64,000 bases of DNA, from NCBI GenBank assembly GCA_030697165.1, contig JAUYQQ010000021.1, positions 1 to 64,000 on the forward strand, in the 5' to 3' direction. The stretch is from Acidobacteriota bacterium. GTDB taxonomy: Bacteria; Acidobacteriota; Vicinamibacteria; Vicinamibacterales; UBA2999. Positions 24,825 through 31,618 of this stretch are shown one piece after another (the first letter of the stretch is position 1; the number at the start of each line of letters is the position of its first letter). The notes below the pieces were generated by a model that saw nothing but the letters and a program-made list of their open reading frames with translations, searched no databases and was not told where the DNA came from. The translations under genes and the position numbers were made by a program.

Positions 24825-25024
24825 AGTTGACAGTTGAAAGTTGGTAGTTGGTAGTTGGTAGTTGAATTTGAAAGTTGCAGTTCCAGTTGCAGTTGCAGTT
24901 TCAGTTTGCGGTTTCAGGCTATCGCTCAAAGGAGTTGCTGACGCGGCGTGACCACTTTGAACTGAAACTGCCACTGAAACTCGTAACTTCAACTGCCAAC
25001 TATCAACTCGTCAACTTTCAACTC
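24825..25024. repeat. Inverted pair of AGTTGNN/AGTTGC simple-repeat arrays
   Basis: The hrcA-grpE gap. On the + strand the left arm (24825-24918) is a run of 7- and 6-nt units (AGTTGAC, AGTTGAA, AGTTGGT x3, then AGTTGC-type), and the right arm (~24954-25024) is its approximate reverse complement (CAACTTTCAACT-type). The array would form a long imperfect hairpin in the hrcA-grpE mRNA. Confidence 0.85.
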
Positions 25025-25029
25025 CTAAA

Positions 25030-26085
25030 TCAATTTACGTCCCGCAGCACCCTGGCGACGGCGAGTGCGGCAATGTCGACCACGCTAATGGCCTTCGAGT
25101 AGCGCATGCGCGTCGGGCCAATGATCCCGACCGTGCCGGTGCTGCGGCCGTCGAAGTAGGTGGCGGCAATCAGGCTGAACGGCCGCAACTCGGGGTCGCT
25201 GTGTTCCGCCCCGATCACCACCGTGAGGCCGGGGCCGTCGATGTATTCGGTCAGGATGCCGACCAGCCGTTGCTTTTCTTCGACCATGCGCAACAGGCCG
25301 CGCAGGGTCGCCGCCGAAATGCCGCTGGCCTGGACGACTTCTTCCAGCAGGCTCGACGCCCCGTCAATGTAGACGGCCGTGGGCCGCTCGAGGTTCGCGA
25401 ACGAACTGCTGGCCAGGCGCAACGCGAGGCCCAGCAACTGGTCGTACAGCGACCGCTCCTGCTTCAGCCGGTCGACGACGCCGTCGCGCACTTGCTGCAG
25501 GGTACGGCCGGCAAACTCGGAGTTCAGGAAGTTGGCGGCCTGGGTCAGTTCCGACGCCGTGACCGACTCGCCGATGTCGACGGTCTTCTGCGACACCTGG
25601 TTGCCGCTGGCCACCACCACCACGAGAATGCGATTGCCGCTGAGCGGCACGAACTCAATGCGCTGGAACAGCGCGTCGGCGTTGGGCGGGGCAATCGCGA
25701 ATCCGACGCTCTTGCTCGCCTCCGACAGGACGTGCGAGGTGGACGACAGCAGGTCGTCCATGAGCGGGTCATCGCCGGCCTCTTGCCGCAAGCGTGCCTC
25801 CACGGCCGAGACGTCCTTGGTGGCGCGCCGGCCTTCGATCAGCATGTCCACGTAGCAGCGATAGCCGGTGTCGGTGGGCACGCGGCCCGCCGAGGTGTGC
25901 GGCTGCCACACGTAGCCCATTTCCTCGAGCTGGGCGAGCACGTTGCGCACCGTCGCCGACGACAAATTCAAGCCGGCTTTCTGGGCGAGCGCCGCCGATG
26001 CCACCGGTTCGCCCGTCTCGATATAGGAGCGAACCAAGGTTGCCAGAATGCGCCGCGTGCGGTCCGAAAGGGCAGGGCTACTCAT
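25030..26085 (-). CDS. hrcA: Heat-inducible transcription repressor HrcA
   Basis: 351-aa repressor of class I heat-shock genes that binds CIRCE operators. Winged-helix N-terminus: LSDRTRRILATLVRSYIETGEPVAS and LNLSSATVRNVLAQLEEMGYVWQPHTSAGRVPT; the central GAF-like and C-terminal domains include RVLRDVN at the end and STGTVGIIGPTRMRYSKAISVVD. Start ATG 26085 (MSSPALSDRTRRI); the 41 codons open upstream are poorly conserved. The CIRCE-like inverted repeat overlaps this start codon, so HrcA probably represses its own cluster. Confidence 0.96.
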   Translation of the reverse strand: MSSPALSDRTRRILATLVRSYIETGEPVASAALAQKAGLNLSSATVRNVLAQLEEMGYVWQPHTSAGRVPTDTGYRCYVDMLIEGRRATKDVSAVEARLRQEAGDDPLMDDLLSSTSHVLSEASKSVGFAIAPPNADALFQRIEFVPLSGNRILVVVVASGNQVSQKTVDIGESVTASELTQAANFLNSEFAGRTLQQVRDGVVDRLKQERSLYDQLLGLALRLASSSFANLERPTAVYIDGASSLLEEVVQASGISAATLRGLLRMVEEKQRLVGILTEYIDGPGLTVVIGAEHSDPELRPFSLIAATYFDGRSTGTVGIIGPTRMRYSKAISVVDIAALAVARVLRDVN

Positions 26086-26111
26086 TAGCAGTCGTATACG
26101 TGGACTGCTAG
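26085..26111 (-). promoter_or_regulatory. CIRCE-like operator of the hrcA cluster
   Basis: Inverted repeat TTAGCAGTC-N9-GACTGCTAG on the + strand (26085-26093 and 26103-26111): 8 of 9 arm positions are complementary with exactly 9 nt between arms, as in the canonical TTAGCACTC-N9-GAGTGCTAA. One base per arm differs, in a compensating way (AGTC/GACT for ACTC/GAGT). It touches the hrcA start codon. Confidence 0.8.
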
Positions 26112-26132
26112 GAATTGTAACACGCCCGGGGT

Positions 26133-28730
26133 CTAGTCGGCCCGCAGCGCCTCGGCCGGGTTGGCTGTAAGTGCCCGCCGCGCCGGAAGATAGGTCGCGA
26201 CCCAGCAAATGCCGAGCAGCACCGCGCCCACGCCGGCCAGCGTCGCGGGGTCGCGGGCCTGCACTTCGTACAAGACCGACTCGAGCGCGGTGGCCGTCGC
26301 CGCCGCGGCAATCACACCGGCGACGACCCCCAGCGTGGCAGCCACCATGCTCTGGCCGATGACCAGGCGCAACAAGCCGGGCCGGTCGGCGCCAATCGCG
26401 GTCCGGATCGCCAGCTCGTGTTTTCGCGCGGCGGTCGTCGCGGCCGTCACCCCGTAAACACCAATGGTCGAAATCAGCAGGGCCACCACCGCGGCCAGCG
26501 CCAGCAGCGCGCTCAAGGCGCGCCGTGCTTGAGTCGAGTCACTCACCAGTTCTCCCAGCATGCGCATGTCTTCCACCGGCCGCTCGGGATCCACGGCGCG
26601 AACGGCGCCGGCGAGGCCGGCCAACACCGAACGCGGATCACCGGCCGTGCGCACGAAGAAACTCGTGAAGGTCCACGGCCGCTGGAGATGCGGAACGTAC
26701 ATCTGCGCACTCGCCGCCTCCGCCATTCCGTACTGGCGCACGTCGGAGACGACCCCGATGATCTCGGGCATGGGCGGCGGTGGCAGGCCGGGCCGGCCGT
26801 TGTAGTAGCGCAGCCGCTTTCCGACGGCGCGCTCCCCGGCAAAATGCTGGCTGGCGAATGACTCGCTGATCACGACCACCGGAGGCGCATCGGTGCGATC
26901 GCGGGCTTCGATCCAGCGGCCGTCGATCACCCGCAGGCCCATGATGGCGGCGTAGCCGGGGCCGGCCGGCAGGTCGATGGCCAGCGGCTCGGACCCAGGG
27001 GCTGGCAGCGGCCTGCCATCGACGGCGAAACGACGCGTGGCGCGCATGGGCGTCATGGGCGGGTAAGCGGCAGAGGACGCCTGGGCCACACCAGGCACGG
27101 CTGCCAGTTTCTCGACCACGGCGTCGAGGAAACGTCCGCGGGCCGCCACATCCGGATAGCGGGCCGGTGGCAGGCCAACCTGGAACGTGATCACGTTTTC
27201 GGTGCGAAAGCCGGGGTCCTCGGTCACCAGACGGGCCGCGCTCTGGATGAGCAATGCCGCCGCGGCGAGCAGCACGACCGCGGCGCCGACCTCGATGCCG
27301 ACCAGCACGTGTCGGAGGCGGACGACCTTGCGAGTGGCCGATTGCGATCGCTGGCCGGTGCCGATCTGCGCGGCACTCATGACGCGGCGCGACACCACCC
27401 ATCCGAGTGTCGCCGCGGTCAGTGCCATCAATGCAAACAGGAACAACAGGACCGGTGCGTCCAGCCGGGCGCGCTCCAGTTGGTGTACCGGCACCAGCCG
27501 GCTGAGCGCGAGCAGACGGAGCAATCCCCATGCGACCCCGGTGCCCGCGACGGCGGCGAGGCCGGCCAACAGCAGGTGTTCCGTCAGCAGTTGCCGTGAA
27601 AGCCGGGAGCGGCTGGCGCCGAGGGCGGCTCGCACCGACAGCTCCGCCTGGCGACCCGCGGTGCGGACCACCACGAGGCTGGCGATGTTCGTGGCGGCCA
27701 GCAGGAAAATCGCCACCGCCGCCAGCCCGAGCACCGGGACAACGCGCCGGGCCGCCCGCGTCAATTGCCGGGCCGCCGGAACCGTCGCCACGCGGTACCC
27801 GGAGTTCGTCGCCGGATGCTCTCGTTCCAGGTCGATCGCGACCTGGCTCATGTGGGCGGCAACGGATTCCGGCGTCGCGCCCGGTTCAAGCCGCCCAATC
27901 ATCGACAGGTAGTTGGAGCCGCGCGAGCTGGTGGCGCGATCGATGGTCAGCGGCTGCCAGAACTCGCCATCGGCGGCGGGGAAGCGGACGCCCTCTGGCA
28001 GCACCGCGATCACCGTGGTCGGCTCACTGTCGATCACCAGCGACTGGCCGGTGGCGTCGAGCGAGCCGAAGCGTGCGTGGGCGAGCTTGTGACTGAGCAC
28101 GACGACCGGCGGCGCCCCGGGCAACATGTCGGCCGGTTCGAACCGGCGGCCGCGAGCCGGGGAGATGCCGAGGACGTCGAAGATGTCGGCTGACACCCAC
28201 GCGCCGGTGAGCTGTTGCGGCGTCTCGCCGCCGAAGGTGGCGCGGGTGCCCGTGAAGGCGGCCAGCGCCGAGAGTCCGCGCTTGCGTTCATGGTGATCGA
28301 GGAAGTTCAGTTCGGACCACGGGAACTCGGTGAGGTTGCGTTGCTGGTTGGTGGCCCACACATACACCACGCGCTGGACGTCGGCGCCCGGCAGCGGGTC
28401 GAACACGACACTGCGCAGCACGCTGAAGACGGCGGTGGCCGGCCCAATGGCCAGCGCCAGGGTGGCGACGGCGGTGATCGTGAAAGTCTTCTGGCGGGCG
28501 AGCCCACGGGCCGCGTGTCTCACATCCATGAGCGCCTGGTCGAGTCTCAGCCTGATCGACAGGGCCAGGACCGCCGCGATGGTGGCGAGCCACAGCCGAG
28601 CGCGGTCGGTGCCGCCGGTGCGGCGCAGCTGGTCCCCGAAGACCTCGGCCATCTCGTCGGCGAACTCGTCGCGGAACGAACGGGGCAGAATGCGGAGCAG
28701 GGCGCGATAGAGGACTGCGTGTTTCGGCAT
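26133..28730 (-). CDS. ADOP-family orphan ABC permease, second copy
   Basis: 865-aa inner-membrane permease with two MacB/FtsX modules and no ATPase partner, homologous in layout to the one at 8371-10989. N-terminal preface LYRALLRILPRSFRDEFADEMAEVFGDQLRR, then MDVRHAARGLARQKTFTITAVATLALAIGPATAVFSV leads into the first helix. Cytoplasmic elements ELSVRAALGASRSRLSRQL and HELAIRTAIGADRPGLLRL mark the two halves; it ends PARRALTANPAEALRAD. It is preceded by its own PadR gene. Paralogous PadR-ADOP pairs are a feature of acidobacterial genomes; cargo unknown. Confidence 0.9.
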   Translation of the reverse strand: MPKHAVLYRALLRILPRSFRDEFADEMAEVFGDQLRRTGGTDRARLWLATIAAVLALSIRLRLDQALMDVRHAARGLARQKTFTITAVATLALAIGPATAVFSVLRSVVFDPLPGADVQRVVYVWATNQQRNLTEFPWSELNFLDHHERKRGLSALAAFTGTRATFGGETPQQLTGAWVSADIFDVLGISPARGRRFEPADMLPGAPPVVVLSHKLAHARFGSLDATGQSLVIDSEPTTVIAVLPEGVRFPAADGEFWQPLTIDRATSSRGSNYLSMIGRLEPGATPESVAAHMSQVAIDLEREHPATNSGYRVATVPAARQLTRAARRVVPVLGLAAVAIFLLAATNIASLVVVRTAGRQAELSVRAALGASRSRLSRQLLTEHLLLAGLAAVAGTGVAWGLLRLLALSRLVPVHQLERARLDAPVLLFLFALMALTAATLGWVVSRRVMSAAQIGTGQRSQSATRKVVRLRHVLVGIEVGAAVVLLAAAALLIQSAARLVTEDPGFRTENVITFQVGLPPARYPDVAARGRFLDAVVEKLAAVPGVAQASSAAYPPMTPMRATRRFAVDGRPLPAPGSEPLAIDLPAGPGYAAIMGLRVIDGRWIEARDRTDAPPVVVISESFASQHFAGERAVGKRLRYYNGRPGLPPPPMPEIIGVVSDVRQYGMAEAASAQMYVPHLQRPWTFTSFFVRTAGDPRSVLAGLAGAVRAVDPERPVEDMRMLGELVSDSTQARRALSALLALAAVVALLISTIGVYGVTAATTAARKHELAIRTAIGADRPGLLRLVIGQSMVAATLGVVAGVIAAAATATALESVLYEVQARDPATLAGVGAVLLGICWVATYLPARRALTANPAEALRAD

Positions 28731-28741
28731 TCGTCTCTCCA

Positions 28742-28761
28742 GGCGGGTCTGACGACCCGCC
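28742..28761. repeat. Hairpin GGCGGGTC-TGAC-GACCCGCC
   Basis: Perfect 8-bp stem in the 32-nt gap between padR (stop 28763) and the ADOP permease start. It is a member of the GGCGGGTC family (8350, 50617) and may influence differential expression of the two genes. Confidence 0.85.
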
Positions 28762-28762
28762 G

Positions 28763-29116
28763 CTACGTGGTTCGAGGCTTGGTCAGCAGGTTGGCGCCGC
28801 GGGCGGCGCGCACCAGCCGCTCGAGTCGAGCGGCTTCGGCCTCGGCCACTTCGCGGCCGAGCGTCGTCAACTTGTAGGTGCGCCGCCGCTCATCGCTTCC
28901 CGCGGTGGGCCGCGTCTCCAGGATCAGCTCGTCGTCCAGGAAGCGCTTGACCAGACCGTAGAGCGTGCCGGTGCTGAGCACGACCTCGCCGTCGGTGCGT
29001 TCCTCGACGTCTTTCAGGATCTGGTAGCCGTGGCGGGGGCCGTCGGCCAGCGTCAGCAGGACATGGAACGCCGCCGGGGTCAGCGGCAGAAAGGGGGTCG
29101 GGTCTCGTTTGATCAT
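28763..29116 (-). CDS. PadR-family transcriptional regulator, second copy
   Basis: 117-aa winged-helix regulator: PAAFHVLLTLADGPRHGYQILKDVEERTDGEVVLSTGTLYGLVKRFLDDELI spans helices and recognition helix, followed by RRRTYKLTTLGREVAEAEAARLERLV (wing plus dimerisation helix). Start ATG 29116 gives MIKRDPTPF; an upstream TTG lies inside a repeat hairpin and is rejected. It forms a unit with the ADOP permease downstream. A perfect 19-bp palindrome lies ~58 nt upstream. Confidence 0.92.
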   Translation of the reverse strand: MIKRDPTPFLPLTPAAFHVLLTLADGPRHGYQILKDVEERTDGEVVLSTGTLYGLVKRFLDDELILETRPTAGSDERRRTYKLTTLGREVAEAEAARLERLVRAARGANLLTKPRTT

Positions 29117-29128
29117 CTGGTCCGGTGG

Positions 29129-29153
29129 AGGCAACCCCTTCTCGGGGTTGCCT
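29129..29153. repeat. Hairpin AGGCAACCCC..GGGGTTGCCT
   Basis: Ten-bp perfect stem with TTCTC loop and leader GGTGG, in the padR leader region. It belongs to the GGTGGAGGCAACCC family (18065, 36701, 41670). Confidence 0.85.
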
Positions 29154-29173
29154 GAAACTATGGCGTCTCACGA

Positions 29174-29192
29174 TATGTCGTGCCACGACATA
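29174..29192 (-). promoter_or_regulatory. Perfect palindrome, candidate PadR operator
   Basis: TATGTCGTG-C-CACGACATA, two 9-bp arms around one base, upstream of the second padR. The size and position fit a PadR autoregulatory site. The -35/-10 elements cannot be assigned confidently. Confidence 0.65.
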
Positions 29193-29204
29193 GTAGACGA
29201 GACC

Positions 29205-29339
29205 AATGCGGGAATAGTTGCCTTCGCAGGAGGCCTGCCGGGATTGAGGCGGGATTAAGTAGGCCGGATTGATTAGACGGGATTGATTAGATCCGTGTCT
29301 AATCTGTGCCGAATCGGTGGCTGTATTGAATCCGCGGCC
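29205..29339. repeat. Intergenic stretch with GGGATTGATTAGA and CTAATCTGTG phrases
   Basis: Non-coding gap before the amidohydrolase stop. It holds reiterated GGATTGATTAGA-type phrases and a GTGTCTAATCTGTGCCGAATCGGTGGCTG-like segment (last ~29 nt up to about 29323) resembling the right flanks of the cloverleaf elements at 1242 and 3400, without the cloverleaf core. No gene seen. Confidence 0.6.
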
Positions 29340-30665
29340 CTAGAAGCCGGCGCGCGAGGCGAGGGCGGCGGCTTCGGACCGGGCGGTGCGCGAAATCTCG
29401 GCGGCATCCCACCGGGTGGGACGAAACGCCTCGACCAGGACTTCGCCGTCAACGACCGTGGTGCGGACGTCGCTGCCTCGGGTTGCGTAGACGAGCGCCG
29501 AATAGGGGTCCTGGCTGGTCATGAACTGCGGCCGGTCGCGATCCACCAACAGGAAGTCGGCGCGCTTGCCGGCCTCAATGCTGCCGAGCTCGCGGCCGAG
29601 CCCCAGCGCGCGCGCGCCTTCGCGCGTGGCCATCCACAGCGCATCGCGGGCGGTCAGTGCCCCCGGGCCCTTGCGGACCGACTGCAGCACGGCCGCCAGC
29701 CGCATCTCTTCGAACATGTCGAGGTGGTTGTTGCAGGCCGCGCCGTCGGCGCCGAGCGACACCGAAATACCCTTCGCCCGCATCTCGACAACTGGCGCGA
29801 GGCCCGAGCCGAGCTTCAGGTTCGAACCGGGGCAGTGCAGCACCTTGACGTCATGTTCAGCCATCACCGACTGCTCGTGGTCGTCCACCCATACGCAGTG
29901 GGCCAGGCACAGGCGCGGCGACGCCAGTCCAGTGTGCGCCAGGTAGTCGATGTTCGAGCGGCCAGTTCGTTCGCGAATCAGCGTGACCTCGTTGCGGTTC
30001 TCGGAGGCGTGGGTGTGCACCACGAGTCCGTGTTCCAGCGACAGCGACGCCACCGCTTCGAGCAGGGCCTGCGAACACGACACCGCAAAGCGCGGCGCGA
30101 AGGCAGCCCGCAGGCGGCCGTTGGCACGGCCATGCCAGCGCTTGGCGACCGCCACGCTCTCGTCGAGCGAACTGGCGGTCTTCTCCAGCAAGCGCGCCGG
30201 CACCGCATCGTCCGCATCCATCATGCACTTGCCGACGACGGCGCGCAGGCCCATGGGCTCGAGTGCGGCGAACACGGCATCCGTGTCGTGCACTGTCTCC
30301 ATGGTCAGTACGGTCGTCGTCCCGCTCAGCAGCAGCTCGGAAGCCGCCTGTTGGGCCGCGGCGGCCAGCGATGCCGGTGTGTGCGCGGCTTCCATCGGCC
30401 ACACGCGCTGCTTCAGCCAGTCAAGCAGCGCCAGATCGTCGGCGTAACCGCGAAACAGCGTCTGGCACAAGTGGATGTGGGTCTGGATGAAGCCGGGCAG
30501 CAGGAAGGCCCCGTTCGCATCGATCACGCGATCGACCCGTTCGCTGGCGGGCACCTGGCCGACCGCGACGAAGCGCCCGTCGCGCACCAGCACGTCGCCT
30601 TCGACCACGTCGAAGGCATCGTTCATGGTGACGATGGTCGCCCCGCTGATTCTTAGACCGCCCAC
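29340..30665 (-). CDS. Amidohydrolase of the SsnA/TrzA-AtzA type
   Basis: 441-aa metal-dependent hydrolase of the subtype III amidohydrolase superfamily (guanine/cytosine deaminase and chlorohydrolase relatives). Metal ligands: LLPGFIQTHIHLCQTLFRG (the HxH pair near residues 60-80), HTHASENRNEV, LAHCVWVD, and SLGADGAACNN with the late Asp. The GTG 30665 start keeps the first beta strand (GLRISGATIVTMN) but lies in a hairpin; ATG 30626 is the alternative. It follows xdhC on the same strand, 26 nt away, which suggests purine catabolism, e.g. guanine to xanthine. The substrate is not certain. Confidence 0.82.
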   Translation of the reverse strand: MGGLRISGATIVTMNDAFDVVEGDVLVRDGRFVAVGQVPASERVDRVIDANGAFLLPGFIQTHIHLCQTLFRGYADDLALLDWLKQRVWPMEAAHTPASLAAAAQQAASELLLSGTTTVLTMETVHDTDAVFAALEPMGLRAVVGKCMMDADDAVPARLLEKTASSLDESVAVAKRWHGRANGRLRAAFAPRFAVSCSQALLEAVASLSLEHGLVVHTHASENRNEVTLIRERTGRSNIDYLAHTGLASPRLCLAHCVWVDDHEQSVMAEHDVKVLHCPGSNLKLGSGLAPVVEMRAKGISVSLGADGAACNNHLDMFEEMRLAAVLQSVRKGPGALTARDALWMATREGARALGLGRELGSIEAGKRADFLLVDRDRPQFMTSQDPYSALVYATRGSDVRTTVVDGEVLVEAFRPTRWDAAEISRTARSEAAALASRAGF

Positions 30666-30685
30666 GCGCGGCTGCCGCGCGTGGG
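30661..30685. terminator. Strong GC hairpin after xdhC
   Basis: Perfect 11-bp stem CCCACGCGCGG-CTG-CCGCGCGTGGG just downstream of the xdhC stop, covering the likely GTG start of the amidohydrolase. There is no T-tract, so it may be an attenuator or translational hairpin rather than a terminator. Confidence 0.5.
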
Positions 30686-30691
30686 GCCCGG

Positions 30692-31528
30692 TTAGCGAAG
30701 CGCCTTGAGGTTGGGGAACCATTGCAGCGAGGCGGCCTTCAGCGCCTCGGCCTTGCCGCGCCGCACGGCAATCAACTCGGCCGTGATGCTGACGGCAATT
30801 TCCTGGGGCGTGACCGCGCCGAGATCGAGGCCGATCGGCGCGTGAATGCGCGCGAGGCGGTCGGGATCCACGCCGCCTTCGGTCATCAGCTGCTCGTAGA
30901 GGCGGGCGACCTTGGCGCGGCTGCCGATCAGGCCCATGTAGCGCAAGTCGCGCGGGGCGAGCGCGCGCAGGGCATCGAGGTCGTTGCGATGGCCGCGCGT
31001 GACGATCACGGCATAGGCCGTGGCGGGCAGGGTCGTGCGCGCCAGCCATGCGGGAATGTCATCGACGACCACCGACGCGGCAAACGGGAAGCGTTCGCGG
31101 TTGGCAAAGGCGGCCCGGTCGTCGATCACGTGTACGCCGAACCCGGCCTCGTGCGCCATCTTCGCCAGGTAGTAGCCGACGTGGCCGGCGCCGAAAACGT
31201 ACACCGCCGGCGACGCTTCGATCGGCTCGATGAACACTTCCATCTGCCCGCCGCACACCAGTCCCGTTTCCTCGGCGAAGTCGTCGTTCAAGTCGTACTT
31301 GACGGTGGCGGGCTTGCGCGTCTGCAACACCTGGCGCGCCTTGCCGATGGCGTCGTGTTCGTAACAGCCGCCGCCGACGGTGCCGACAATGCGGCCGTCG
31401 CCGAACACCAGCATCTTGGCGCCGACGCGCTGCGGCGTCGAGCCGTTGGACGAGACGATCGTGACCAGGGCGGCCTCTTCGCCACGCGACAGCGCCTCTC
31501 CGAGCGCAGCGAAGACTTCGTGGTTCAT
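30692..31528 (-). CDS. XdhC-family molybdoenzyme maturation factor
   Basis: 278-aa XdhC/CoxI family protein; members bind molybdenum cofactor, promote its sulfuration and insert it into xanthine dehydrogenase-type enzymes. N-terminal XdhC_CoxI domain: LVTIVSSNGSTPQRVGAKMLV and GTVGGGCYEHD; then LVCGGQMEVFIEP with the conserved CGG; C-terminal Rossmann-like domain VYVFGAGHVGYYLAKMAHEAGFGVHVIDDR. The last block (YMGLIGSRAKV and IGLDLGAVTPQEIAVSITAELIA) is typical. No xanthine dehydrogenase genes are in the window, but the adjacent amidohydrolase would fit a purine-degradation set. Confidence 0.93.
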   Translation of the reverse strand: MNHEVFAALGEALSRGEEAALVTIVSSNGSTPQRVGAKMLVFGDGRIVGTVGGGCYEHDAIGKARQVLQTRKPATVKYDLNDDFAEETGLVCGGQMEVFIEPIEASPAVYVFGAGHVGYYLAKMAHEAGFGVHVIDDRAAFANRERFPFAASVVVDDIPAWLARTTLPATAYAVIVTRGHRNDLDALRALAPRDLRYMGLIGSRAKVARLYEQLMTEGGVDPDRLARIHAPIGLDLGAVTPQEIAVSITAELIAVRRGKAEALKAASLQWFPNLKALR

Positions 31529-31536
31529 TGCTGAAC

Positions 31537-31618
31537 AGTATCCAGTATCCAGATGCCAGATGCCAGTGGATGCGGGAGCCCTCTGGCTACTGGCTACTGG
31601 CTACTGGCTACTGGCTAC
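31537..31618. repeat. Heptamer arrays in inverted arrangement
   Basis: Left: AGTATCC x2 then AGATGCC x2 (31537-31564). Right: TGGCTAC x5 (31584-31618), whose reverse complement GTAGCCA matches the same AGTANCC pattern. The stop codon of the PBP gene (31615-31617) lies inside the last unit. Confidence 0.9.

Noticed and set aside
24810-24992. N-terminal extension of GrpE (61 codons)
   Set aside because: It is translation of the simple-repeat array; ATG 24809 gives the normal GrpE N-terminus.
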